Below, piece by piece: positions 16,809 to 25,671 of a stretch of 36,928 bases of DNA (the stretch's first letter is position 1; each line of letters opens with the position of its first letter). Source of the stretch: Deltaproteobacteria bacterium (lineage in GTDB: Bacteria > Desulfobacterota > Desulfarculia > Adiutricales > Adiutricaceae); the NCBI GenBank assembly GCA_031278635.1, contig JAITKA010000177.1, forward strand, positions 1 to 36,928, written 5' to 3'. The translations under genes were made by a program, and so were the position numbers. The notes beneath the pieces were generated by a model. The model saw only the letters and a list, made by a program, of their open reading frames with translations. It ran no database searches and was not told the origin of the DNA.

Positions 16809-19478
16809 ATGTCAGCCATAAACGAGGAAATGACTTTCGTTTCTCGCGATTGCAAAAGCATCCTGGATATCTGCGATAAGATAAGCAAGGCCAGCGAGGC
16901 CATACTGGGCAACGACAAGACCAGGCTTCTGGCCAGCGACCAGCTTTCGGGGCGCCTCAAGGCCAGGGACCACGATTCCGAGCTTTACGCCGCCGCGAGG
17001 CTCCGGGACGTCCCGGTCCTCGCCAGGGTCGGCTGCAAGGACGACTCCCACCGGACCAGGACCTTTTACGTCTGCCCCTGCCCGCCCCCCCAGGGCATCC
17101 CCAGGGCCAACCTTGGCTCCGTCTACTCGCCGCTGGGCCGCCTCGCCGTCCTGCCCCTGGGCGGGACCCTGGTCACGGCCAAGGGCGAGAGCCTGACCGT
17201 GACGGACAGGGCGACCCTGCGGCCCTCGGGCTACGCCTCGGCCAAGGACGTCCACGACTCGCTCTTCGAGTCGGTCAGCCGGGATCGGGTCAGGGTCAAG
17301 TCGCTCCGGGATTTCGTGCGCACCTTCGGGGAGAATAAGCCAAAGCTCGCCGACGAGACGGGCGATGAGCCGCCCCTGGTCCCGGCCGAGGAACTGGACG
17401 TGGTCATCGACGAGGGCGAGTCCCGCCTCCCGGCCCGCTCCCACGCCCTGGCCCTCCCGCCCCTCCTGGATCTGGCCCAGGACGAGGTCCTGAGGCGCCC
17501 CTTCGGGACGCCGCAGTTCATCGTGGGCCCCCCGGGCTCAGGTAAGACGGTGACCCTCGTTAGGCGCCTCGATTTCATGATCACCCGCGAGGCCCTCGAG
17601 GCCGAGGCCCCGGATCTGCCGGACAGGCTGGCCGCCCTCTCCTCCCAGCCCCACCAGACGAGCTGGTACCTTTTCGTCCCCACCGACGGCGAGAGGCGCT
17701 ACCTGCGGGACGCCTTCGCCGAGCTGGTCATCCCCGGTTTCGACAAAAACGCCCTGACCTGGGAGGAGGCCCGCCTGGACCTCGCCGCCAACCACTTCCG
17801 GATACTCGCCCCCGGCGGCCTCAGGCTGGCCAAGCCCTCCGGCAGGGTGGCCAAGGCCGCCGGGGCCGACCCCGTGGGCTGGTATACCGACTTCGCCTCC
17901 CACCAGGCCAAGGCCTTTTCCCAGGCCCAGAGGGCCCAGGCCCGTTTCCTTTTGGCCCAGCCCGACCAGGAGGTGGCCGACCTGGGCCAAAGGCTGACCG
18001 ACGCCCTGGCCCAGAGCTCCGATCATTCGCTCTCGTGGCACGGGCGGGCCCTGGCCCCCTTCCAGGCGGCCATCTCGGACATGGTCGCGGCCAGGACCGA
18101 GACCCTCTCGAGGGAACTGCGCGCCGCCTTCCAGGGCCACGTCGACCGTGATCCCACCCTCATCGAGGGCCTCGTCGCCCTCCAGGCCCCCTCCGGCCGG
18201 GCCCAGGGGGAAGGGGGGCCCGGGCCCTCCCAAAACCCCTTCAGGCGCGAGGCCTACCGGATCTATTCCTCGGCCCTCCTTGACCACGCCACGGCCCTGG
18301 CCAAGGGCAAGGCCCTGCCCAGGGATTCCCGCTCCGGGCGCGTCCTGGGCTGGCTGGGCGAGGGCCGCCTCCTGCCCCAGGCGAGGCTCCGGGAGCTGGG
18401 CGCGGATCGCGTGGTCGTTAAGGCCCTGAGGCGCTTCAAGACCGACTGCCCCTCTTTCCATAACGCCTATTTCGACTCCATAGTCCCCAACTACCTCCGC
18501 TTCCGCCGCCATAACCGCCTTTGGTACACCCAGGCGGCCGGGGCCAGCCGCCTGGCCGAGCCCCCCGAGATCGATCTCCTGCTCCTGGCCTTCCTCGAGG
18601 CGGGCGCGGGCATCCTGAAAGGGGCCGGCCCGGCCCCGGCGGGCCTCAACTGGTCCCTGGACAACCAGGCCTACCTCTGCCGCAACCAGGTCCTCGTGGA
18701 CGGGGCCTCGGGTTTCTCCCCGGTCCAGCTCAAGTGCATGGCCTCCCTCGCCAGCCCCGCCCTGGGCTCGGTGACCGCCGCGGCCGATCTGGGGGCCACG
18801 CCCCCGGCCAACGGCCTCCAGTCCCTGGACGACGTGGAGTGGGCCATGCCCCAGGCCGTCGTGACCGAGCTCGCGGTCAACTACCGCCAGTCCCCGCAGC
18901 TACTGGGCCTGACCGATCTCCTCTCCGGCGCGAGCAAGCCCCGCTTCTCCTCCAGCCGCTTCGAGTCCAAGGGCCCCAGGCCCGCCCTGGGCCAGAACCT
19001 CGGCCCCCTGCCCGCGACCGCGGCCTGGCTGACCGACCGCCTCTCCGAGATCGCCTCCCGCTCCGGCCCCCTCCCGACAACCGCCGTGGCCCTGGCCAAA
19101 CCCTCGGACGTCGGCCCCATGGCCGAGGCCCTCTCCCGGGCCCTGGCCGCCGACCCGGAGCGCTTCCCCGATAACCCGGGCCTCCGGGCCCTGGCCTCCC
19201 GGCCCGGCCAGCCCCTGGGGCTTTCCGGCGACGTGAGGGTCCTGTCCCTGGACGAGGCCAGGGGCTTGGAATTCGAGGCCTTTTTCCTGGTGGCCCCGGA
19301 CGGCCTGACCCCGGCGGACCTGCCCCCGGCCGATCTCTACCTGGCCGCCGGCCGGGCCGTCACCTACCTGGGCCTCGCCTTCCGGTCGGCCCTGCCCGCC
19401 GACCTCGACAACCTCTCGAGGCTAACCGTCCCCTCCTGGTCCCAGCCCCAGGAAACCTTCGCCGCCGTAAGCCTTTGA
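16809..19478 (+). CDS. UvrD-like superfamily 1 helicase homologue with degenerate motif II, next to Wadjet
   Basis: 889 residues; start ATG at 16809, with GGAG 7 nt upstream. Helicase motifs are visible in the right order. Walker A GPPGSGKT is intact (240-247). Motif II reads LVDGASGFSPVQL (629-641) where active relatives have VDEAQDFSPVQL: E and D are lost at positions 632 and 635. Motif III reads VTAAADLGAT in place of a GDxxQ motif. Motif IV NYRQSPQLL begins at 691, motif V is RGLEFEAFFLV (818-828), and motif VI is LYLAAGRAVTYLG (843-855). The first 200 residues have no recognised domain. The loss of the Walker B glutamate predicts poor or no ATP hydrolysis, so the protein may bind DNA or ATP as a sensor. 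jetA starts 52 bp after its stop on the same strand, so co-expression with Wadjet is likely. It is a housekeeping relic or a new accessory factor; I favour accessory. Confidence 0.75.
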   Translation: MSAINEEMTFVSRDCKSILDICDKISKASEAILGNDKTRLLASDQLSGRLKARDHDSELYAAARLRDVPVLARVGCKDDSHRTRTFYVCPCPPPQGIPRANLGSVYSPLGRLAVLPLGGTLVTAKGESLTVTDRATLRPSGYASAKDVHDSLFESVSRDRVRVKSLRDFVRTFGENKPKLADETGDEPPLVPAEELDVVIDEGESRLPARSHALALPPLLDLAQDEVLRRPFGTPQFIVGPPGSGKTVTLVRRLDFMITREALEAEAPDLPDRLAALSSQPHQTSWYLFVPTDGERRYLRDAFAELVIPGFDKNALTWEEARLDLAANHFRILAPGGLRLAKPSGRVAKAAGADPVGWYTDFASHQAKAFSQAQRAQARFLLAQPDQEVADLGQRLTDALAQSSDHSLSWHGRALAPFQAAISDMVAARTETLSRELRAAFQGHVDRDPTLIEGLVALQAPSGRAQGEGGPGPSQNPFRREAYRIYSSALLDHATALAKGKALPRDSRSGRVLGWLGEGRLLPQARLRELGADRVVVKALRRFKTDCPSFHNAYFDSIVPNYLRFRRHNRLWYTQAAGASRLAEPPEIDLLLLAFLEAGAGILKGAGPAPAGLNWSLDNQAYLCRNQVLVDGASGFSPVQLKCMASLASPALGSVTAAADLGATPPANGLQSLDDVEWAMPQAVVTELAVNYRQSPQLLGLTDLLSGASKPRFSSSRFESKGPRPALGQNLGPLPATAAWLTDRLSEIASRSGPLPTTAVALAKPSDVGPMAEALSRALAADPERFPDNPGLRALASRPGQPLGLSGDVRVLSLDEARGLEFEAFFLVAPDGLTPADLPPADLYLAAGRAVTYLGLAFRSALPADLDNLSRLTVPSWSQPQETFAAVSL

Positions 19479-19530
19479 GCCGTCCCCCCGGGCCGCCCCA
19501 CGGCGGCCCGGGCCCGGCAAGCGAGTCCCG

Positions 19531-21015
19531 ATGTCCTCAGAAAAGAGGGTCAGTCAGTACCTAGGCCTGAAAGAAGCCCCCCTTTGGAAATTATTGTCGG
19601 CCGATTCGGCGCCCTACGTCATAGCCATCCTCCAGACGGTACTCTACGATAACCGCGACGGCCGCGTCCTCAAGGGGGCGGAGGCGACCGTCCGGGTCGG
19701 CCTCGAGCTGGAAAAACTGAGGGATTCCGGCCTCGACGGGCTGTCGAGGCCCGCCCAGGAATACCTCAACTCCTGGGTCGCCAGCGGCTACCTCATCAGG
19801 CGCATCCCCCAGGGGGCCGACGAGGAGGAGTACGAGCTGAGCGCCGCCGCCACCGACGCCATACGCTTCGTCTCCGGCATGGCCAGCCAAAGGGTCGCCG
19901 TGACCGAGAGCCGCCTCGCCTCGATAACCGAGGGCCTCGCCAGGCTGGCCGAGGACACCGACCCCGACATGACCCGCCGGGCCGAGGGCCTGCGGGAGGA
20001 CATGGCCAGGATCGGCCGCGAGCTGGCCCTCATCGAGAGGGGCGAGGCCAAGACCCTACCCGTTCCCGTCTCCCTTGAGCGCATAAAAGAGATCCTCAGT
20101 CAGTCTTTGCACCTCATAGACGACTTCAGGCACGTAAAGGACCGCTTTTTCGAGCTCCACCGGAACCTCCGGGAAAGGACCCTCATCCTCGACGAGACCA
20201 TGGGCCGCGGCGAGGTGGCCCGGGAGGTCTTCGACGGCATCGACTCCATCGAGCGGAGCGAGGCCGGCCGCTCCTTCGACGCCTTCTACGCCATGCTGAC
20301 CAACGAGGCCTGGCAGGGCAATTTCCGCCGCAGCCTGGACGCGGCCTACGAGTCGGATTATTTCCCCGAGCTCGAGCCCCACGAGAGGGATTTCCTCCAC
20401 ACCATTGTGGCGACCCTGCTCAAGCAGTCCATGGCCGTCCACCAGGAGACCACGGCCCTCAGCAAAAGCCTCGAGAACCTGGTCAAAAGCCGCGCCTTTC
20501 GCGAGCGCAAGCGCCTCATGGAGCTCATCGCCGAGGCCAAAAGGGAGGCCCTGGCCGCCAAGGAGCTGGTCTCGCCCATAAAACCCCTCGAGCTCAGCCT
20601 CTTCCTGACCAGCGCCCGCCTCGGTTCCGTCTCCCAGCTGGCCCCCTTCGACCCCGCCACGGTCTTCTCCCCCGAGGCCTTGCGCCGGGCCCCCCCGGCC
20701 ACGGTCGACTTCGCCGAGGTCACGGGCTCCATACTGGCCTCGGCCATAGACTACCGCACCCTCCTCGACCGCGTCATCGAGGCCGTGAGGCTCCTCACCC
20801 GGGCCTCCATAGCCGACGTCCTCAACCTCTTCCCGGCCGACCAGGGCCTCGGCAGCGTCATGGGCCTCGTCCACCTGGCCCACCTCCACGGCGAGCGCGG
20901 CGAGGGCCGCGAGACCGTCGAGTGGGACGGCCTGGACGGCGCCCACCGCTCGGCCCGCATCGACAAATGGTACTTTTTCCTGGAGACGATAAATGAGCTA
21001 TTCCCGGGACGATGA
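19531..21015 (+). CDS. jetA: Wadjet type I subunit JetA (DUF3375-like, kleisin)
   Basis: JetA is the MukF-like kleisin that bridges the SMC heads of the Wadjet complex, which extrudes and cleaves circular plasmid DNA. The 494 residues open with the family hallmark LKEAPLWKLLSADSAPYVIA (about 13-32). A winged-helix-like N-terminal domain follows, then a long helical middle with coiled-coil character (about 130-350, rich in E, R, L) and a C-terminal domain ending DKWYFFLETINELFPGR. The length is normal for DUF3375 proteins. ATG at 19531 lacks a strong ribosome-binding site, consistent with coupling to the gene upstream. The last 23 nt overlap jetB. GC content and codon bias are extreme (nearly all C/G third positions), as in the helicase-like gene and jetB. 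Confidence 0.9.
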   Translation: MSSEKRVSQYLGLKEAPLWKLLSADSAPYVIAILQTVLYDNRDGRVLKGAEATVRVGLELEKLRDSGLDGLSRPAQEYLNSWVASGYLIRRIPQGADEEEYELSAAATDAIRFVSGMASQRVAVTESRLASITEGLARLAEDTDPDMTRRAEGLREDMARIGRELALIERGEAKTLPVPVSLERIKEILSQSLHLIDDFRHVKDRFFELHRNLRERTLILDETMGRGEVAREVFDGIDSIERSEAGRSFDAFYAMLTNEAWQGNFRRSLDAAYESDYFPELEPHERDFLHTIVATLLKQSMAVHQETTALSKSLENLVKSRAFRERKRLMELIAEAKREALAAKELVSPIKPLELSLFLTSARLGSVSQLAPFDPATVFSPEALRRAPPATVDFAEVTGSILASAIDYRTLLDRVIEAVRLLTRASIADVLNLFPADQGLGSVMGLVHLAHLHGERGEGRETVEWDGLDGAHRSARIDKWYFFLETINELFPGR

Positions 21016-22036
21016 CCCCCCCGCCGAACCCAGGCCCGACCGGCCCTGGCCCGCCGACGGGGAAGCCGAGGAGGTCGGGGCCCTGGACCATGGCCCCGAG
21101 GACAGCTACGCCCCCATGGGGGTCCTTTTCGACGGCGACCGGGGGACCCTGCCCCTCGAGGCCAGGCTGGCCCTCTGCCATCTCCTACGGGGGCCCTACG
21201 TGGACCGCGCCGTGCACCCCGACCGCTGGTACGCCCTGGCCAAATACGGGCCCGGCCTCAATTCCTGGCTCGGGGACGTCTTCCTCGAGCTGGTCATCGA
21301 CGAGGACCTGGGCGTGGCCTTCGTCCGGCAGGCCGACACCACCCGCCTCCTGGCCAAGGTGCCCACCCTCCTGCGCAAAAAACCCCTGAATTTTTTCGAG
21401 TCCCTTTTGCTCATCCACCTGAGGCAAAAACTCTCCGACGCCGAACTCCAGGGCCTGAGCCCCACCATCGCCGCCTCCGAGATGGTCGATTACCTGCGCG
21501 TCTACGAGAGCAAGACCAACACCGACCACGCCAGGTTCGAGAACCGCGTCCGCTCGGCCATCGTGAGCCTCAACACGAAATTCCGCCTCCTGCGCCCCAT
21601 CGCCGCCGCCGAGGAGACCTACGAGATCTCCCCCATCCTGAAGCTCATCCTGTCCCCGGACTCCATCCGCGTCCTCATCGACGAGTACAGAAACCTCCGC
21701 TACCAGGGCATAGACATGACGGGCGAGGGCCCGGCCGAGGGCGATGGGGTCACGGATGAGGGTCCGGGCGAGGCCGATGGGGCCGATGGGGCCACGGACG
21801 AGGCCCCGGTCGACCCCGGCCGCCCGGCCAAACGCCGCCTTGGCCGCCCGCCCAAAAAGGCCGCCGTCCTGGAAGACGCCGCCACCCTTTTCAAAGTCGA
21901 GGGCCTGACCGGGGTCGAGTTCTCCGTGCCCCTGGACGAGCTTGACCCAGAGGGCGAAGGCGATGATATTGACGGCGATGGCATGGACGATGACGATGAT
22001 ATGGACGACGAATACCCCGAAGACGATGACGAATAG
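20993..22036 (+). CDS. jetB: Wadjet type I subunit JetB (DUF4194-like) with acidic tail
   Basis: JetB is the MukE-like KITE subunit that packs on the kleisin. The DUF4194-like core is about residues 55-240, with LALCHLLRGPYV, FFESLLLIHLRQKLSD and the VRSAIVSLNTKFRLLRPI winged-helix segment. GGAG lies 7 nt before the ATG at 20993, and the gene overlaps jetA by 23 nt, implying translational coupling. The unusual part is residues 241-347: a low-complexity acidic tail rich in D, E and G, split by an AT-hook-like patch KRRLGRPPKK (280-289) and ending in a run of D and E. DUF4194 proteins usually stop soon after the core, so this protein is about 100 residues longer than expected. The tail could be a DNA-mimic or DNA-tether element. 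Confidence 0.88.
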   Translation: MSYSRDDDPPAEPRPDRPWPADGEAEEVGALDHGPEDSYAPMGVLFDGDRGTLPLEARLALCHLLRGPYVDRAVHPDRWYALAKYGPGLNSWLGDVFLELVIDEDLGVAFVRQADTTRLLAKVPTLLRKKPLNFFESLLLIHLRQKLSDAELQGLSPTIAASEMVDYLRVYESKTNTDHARFENRVRSAIVSLNTKFRLLRPIAAAEETYEISPILKLILSPDSIRVLIDEYRNLRYQGIDMTGEGPAEGDGVTDEGPGEADGADGATDEAPVDPGRPAKRRLGRPPKKAAVLEDAATLFKVEGLTGVEFSVPLDELDPEGEGDDIDGDGMDDDDDMDDEYPEDDDE

Positions 22037-22046
22037 CCTGTTTCTT

Positions 22047-22130
22047 GGGATTTAAGCGGCTGACCAGACTTTTTTTAAACCCTTAACGACAATTAAAAAT
22101 ACCCGTTTGGTTTATTTATATTATACTTTT
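22047..22130 (+). repeat. Duplicated jetC leader, upstream copy
   Basis: The 84-bp segment from gggatttaagcggctgac to ttatattatactttt matches 22155-22238, with about 80 percent of bases shared. The downstream copy ends inside the first codons of jetC, so this copy mimics the jetC start without an ATG. It contains a TATACT (22122-22127) that could be a -10 box; no good -35 partner is seen. Confidence 0.75.
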
Positions 22131-22143
22131 GCCTACGCCTTTA

Positions 22144-22164
22144 CTTAGGTCCCAGGGACCTAAG
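22144..22164. promoter_or_regulatory. Perfect palindrome upstream of jetC
   Basis: Arms CTTAGGTCCC (22144-22153) and GGGACCTAAG (22155-22164) are perfect inverted repeats around one base. The position, 61-81 bp before the jetC start and just after a possible -10 box, fits an operator for a dimeric repressor controlling jetCD. It could also form a leader hairpin; no T run follows directly, but T8 stands at about 22177-22184. Confidence 0.55.
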
Positions 22165-22238
22165 CGGCTAACCAGATTTTTTTTAACCCTTAACGACACA
22201 TAACAATACACCTTTGGTTTCTTTATGTCATACTCTTC
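22155..22238 (+). repeat. Duplicated jetC leader, downstream copy
   Basis: Second copy of the 84-bp leader. It overlaps the right arm of the palindrome and runs over the jetC ATG at 22225. The shared aagcggct(g/a)accaga and cccttaacgaca elements are the best conserved parts. Confidence 0.75.
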
Positions 22239-25200
22239 GCATATCCCTTCCAAAGAATACCTCAAGCCGCCCTCGCCGTCCCTACTGGACGGCGTTAAGG
22301 TGGTCCTCAAGGCCGACCAGCAGTACAGGCTGGTTCGTTTCCAGGCGCACAACTGGGGCACCTTCTCGGACTACCACGATATCCCGATCTCCGAGGAGGG
22401 TTACCTGATAACGGGGCCGTCGGGCTCGGGCAAGACCACGCTGCTCGATGGTTACTCGACCATGCTCATCCCCCCGAAATGGCTGGAGTACAACTCCGCG
22501 GCCAGGGACGTGGGGGGCCGGCGCGACCGTAACGTGATGAGCTACGTCAGGGGGGCCTGGGGCACCCTCCGGGCCGAGGGCGAGGCGGAGCCCACGACCC
22601 AATACCTGCGGCCCAATGCCACCTGGTCGGCGCTGGCCTTGACCTTCAAGAAGGGCCATGAATATCTGACCATGATACAGCTCTTTTGGGTCAAAGGGTC
22701 TGAGATAAACCGCATATCAAGGCACTATTTTATCGTAAAGCGCCAATTTTCCCTGGAAGAATTGGACTTCGCCGGCAAAAACTTCGACCTCAGGGAACTT
22801 AAAGCCAGCCAACACTTTGACTTGGAGTCAAATAATTTCGAAGATTATCACGCTTTTTATGGACAAAATTTAGGTTTAAAAGAAGATAATGCCCTAAAGC
22901 TTCTCCAAAAGACCCAATCGATGAAAAACATCGAGGACCTTGACAGTTTTTTGCGCAATTTCATGCTCGACGAGCCGGACACCTTCCAGGCCGCCCACCA
23001 GATGGTCGAGCAGTTTGAGGCCCTGAACGCCGCCCACGAGGCCGTCAACAAGGCCCGCTTGCAGATGGAGGTCCTGGGCCCGATACGGCTCAACTTGCCC
23101 AGGTACGAGCAAGCCGGGACCATGCTCCACGATGCCCAGGAGATGGTCGATTGCCTCGACGTTTACGCGGACCTGCGAAAGAAAAAGCTCCTGGACGATG
23201 AGCTGGAACGGCTGGGGCAAAGCGAGGCCAAACTTACGGACGAGTTGAATGACATTGGCAACAAGATAAAGCTAAAGAACACCGAACTGAGCGATCTAAG
23301 GGAACAATACTCCGGCAACGAGGGGAATCTTCTCGATCAATACGGGCAAAAAAGGGAAGAACGCATCAAACGGCTGGAGGTAGTCAAAGCCAACGCGGAA
23401 AGGTACCAAGCGGCCAAACGTTTTTTGGGCTTCGGCCAGACGGGCGGCGAGTCCGGTTTCAGGGAGGCCCAGGCCATGGCCCAGGCCGAGCTGGACGGCC
23501 AGGGCGATCGCCGCAGGATACTCAGGCAAGAGTACAGGCGGCTGGTGGGCGAGGAACGCGCGAGGCGGGCCGACCTTGAGGCGACCGAAAGGGAGATCGC
23601 CGCCCTGAGGGAGCAAAACGGTAACGTTCCCGCCGAGTACTGGGAACTCAGGAAAGAACTCCTGGCCGCCCTCGGCGCCCAGGGCGGCGACGGCCTCCCG
23701 TTTTTGGGCCAGCTGGTGGCGGTCAAGCCCGACGGGGCGCGCTGGGAGGGGGCCATCGAAAGGGCCCTGGCCCCCCTGGCCACCTCCGTGTTGGTGGACG
23801 AGGAACTATACGGGCCCGTCAGCCAACACGCCAACGGGGCTTCCCTGGGCGGGCGGCTTTCCTACCTCAAGGTCCCCAGGCTCTCGATGGGTTTTGCCGG
23901 GGGCATGGCGCCGCCCCCGGGCTCGCTTTTGTCCAAGCTCGAGTTCAAGCCCGGCCCCTACGCGGATTTCCTGGCCCTGGAGCTGGGCCGCCGCCTTAAC
24001 CTGACCTGCGCGGAAACCATGGCCGAATTCGGGAAAAACTTCGCCTCCCTGACGCCCGAGGGCCAAGTGAAGCTTGACAACGAGCGCCACGAGAAGGACG
24101 ACCGGCGGGAGCTGAACGACGTCCGGCATTTTCGGCTGGGCTTCGATCCCACCCGGAAGCTGGCCGCCTGGAACCGGCACAGGGAAGGGCAGGTGGCGGG
24201 CCTGGCCGGCCTCGCGGCCGGGATCGAGCAAATCGACTCCTCGGAAGAGTCAATGAATGAGCGGGCCGAAAGGTGCAAGGCCATATTGGGCCTTACCTGG
24301 GAAGGAATCGACTTACCCAGACTGGAGGACGAGATTTCCCACTATGAGGAAATGATAAAACAACTGCTGAGCAAAAATTTCAAGGTCAGCGAGTTACGGA
24401 AATCGGTGCTTAAACGCGAGGCGGAGCTGAACGATTTATTGGATGAGCGCGCCAAGCGCGAGCTGGAGCGCAAGAACGACAGGTATAACCACCAGTTACT
24501 GTCCAAGGAGAGAACCGAGCTTACCCTCAAGCCCCAAACCCGCGCCCTGACGGACGAAACCAGGCGAAAATTATTATCCCGGTTCAGCGATTTCGGCCAC
24601 CTGAACCTTAAAAACCTGAACGAGATCGTCCTTAAGGTCGCGAGGGAGCTCGATAAGGCCCTGGCGGACGGGAGGGCGCGGCAGGCCGACCACGGGAGCA
24701 AGCTGTTCGCCTCGTTCAACGAGTTCATGGCCAGATGGCCCGGGGAGTCATTGGATCTGCAAGCGAGGGTATCCTACGCGAAGGATTTCCTGAAAATACT
24801 CGAGCGACTGGAATTGGACGACCTTCCCAGGCTGGAGGATAAATTCGCCGAACTTTTGCGCAAGTTCAGCACGCAAAACGCCGGCCACCTTTCCAGCTGG
24901 CTGAGCGAGAATTTTAACGAAATCTTCAAGCGCATGGCCGTGGTCAACGAAAGCCTGGCCGGCCTCCCCTTTAACCGGGTGGGCGGCAAACCCACCTACC
25001 TTAAGATTAAGGTCACCCCCCGCCACCTCGACGAGGTCGATAAGTTCAAGGAGGACCTTAAAAGCGTGACCAGGGACCAATACGTACGTGACCCATTCCT
25101 GGACGAGGAGCGCTTCGGGACCCTAAAAAGGCTGATAGCGGACCTATCCAGCACCGAAAGGGATAAGGTCAGCTGGCGGGAGCGGGTCCTGGACGTCCGC

Positions 25201-25671
25201 AAGCACGTGGAGTTCTCCGGCCACGAGGAGGACGGGGACGGCAAAGAGATCGAGACCTACAGGAGCGGCGCGGGGAAATCCGGCGGCCAGCGCCAAAAGC
25301 TGGCCGCGATTTGCCTGGCCGCCGCCCTGCGCTACCAGCTGGGCGGGAGGGCCTACGGCTACCCCCGCTTCGGGACGGTCGTCTTCGACGAGGCCTTCGA
25401 TAAGATAGATAACGATCTGACGGTCATCGCCCTGGAGATCTTCAAAAACCTGGGCTTCCAGATGATCCTGGCCACGCCCATGAAAAACATCCCGGCCGCC
25501 GAGCCCTACATCGGCGGGGCGGTCTACGTTTCCATCTCCGGCCGCGACAGGTCGAGCGTGACCCCGGTCATCTATGACCACGATCGCAAAAAACTCCTCT
25601 GGCCGGACGACCCGGCCCGGTCCCCTGGGCCTGGCGGCGGGGGGACGGTAGGCCATGAAATTCCCCGATGA
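22225..25671 (+). CDS. jetC: Wadjet type I SMC-like ATPase JetC
   Basis: JetC is the MukB-like SMC motor of Wadjet. The 1148 residues show the split ABC head with a long coiled coil between. N-terminal head: RFQAHNWGTFSDYHDIP and Walker A GPSGSGKT (64-71). Helical coiled-coil arms cover roughly 250-480 and 690-860, with a hinge-like globular part near 480-640 (GQLVAVKPDGARWEGAIERAL). C-terminal head: signature SGAGKSGGQ (1014-1022), Walker B TVVFDEAFDKID (1051-1062), and LATPMKNI. This is the COG4913-type protein of type I systems. All ATPase motifs are intact. It overlaps jetD by 17 nt. The gene has 188 bp of upstream spacer with a duplicated leader and palindrome, so it may have its own promoter. 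Its base composition is less GC-extreme than that of jetA and jetB. Confidence 0.93.
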   Translation: MSYSSHIPSKEYLKPPSPSLLDGVKVVLKADQQYRLVRFQAHNWGTFSDYHDIPISEEGYLITGPSGSGKTTLLDGYSTMLIPPKWLEYNSAARDVGGRRDRNVMSYVRGAWGTLRAEGEAEPTTQYLRPNATWSALALTFKKGHEYLTMIQLFWVKGSEINRISRHYFIVKRQFSLEELDFAGKNFDLRELKASQHFDLESNNFEDYHAFYGQNLGLKEDNALKLLQKTQSMKNIEDLDSFLRNFMLDEPDTFQAAHQMVEQFEALNAAHEAVNKARLQMEVLGPIRLNLPRYEQAGTMLHDAQEMVDCLDVYADLRKKKLLDDELERLGQSEAKLTDELNDIGNKIKLKNTELSDLREQYSGNEGNLLDQYGQKREERIKRLEVVKANAERYQAAKRFLGFGQTGGESGFREAQAMAQAELDGQGDRRRILRQEYRRLVGEERARRADLEATEREIAALREQNGNVPAEYWELRKELLAALGAQGGDGLPFLGQLVAVKPDGARWEGAIERALAPLATSVLVDEELYGPVSQHANGASLGGRLSYLKVPRLSMGFAGGMAPPPGSLLSKLEFKPGPYADFLALELGRRLNLTCAETMAEFGKNFASLTPEGQVKLDNERHEKDDRRELNDVRHFRLGFDPTRKLAAWNRHREGQVAGLAGLAAGIEQIDSSEESMNERAERCKAILGLTWEGIDLPRLEDEISHYEEMIKQLLSKNFKVSELRKSVLKREAELNDLLDERAKRELERKNDRYNHQLLSKERTELTLKPQTRALTDETRRKLLSRFSDFGHLNLKNLNEIVLKVARELDKALADGRARQADHGSKLFASFNEFMARWPGESLDLQARVSYAKDFLKILERLELDDLPRLEDKFAELLRKFSTQNAGHLSSWLSENFNEIFKRMAVVNESLAGLPFNRVGGKPTYLKIKVTPRHLDEVDKFKEDLKSVTRDQYVRDPFLDEERFGTLKRLIADLSSTERDKVSWRERVLDVRKHVEFSGHEEDGDGKEIETYRSGAGKSGGQRQKLAAICLAAALRYQLGGRAYGYPRFGTVVFDEAFDKIDNDLTVIALEIFKNLGFQMILATPMKNIPAAEPYIGGAVYVSISGRDRSSVTPVIYDHDRKKLLWPDDPARSPGPGGGGTVGHEIPR

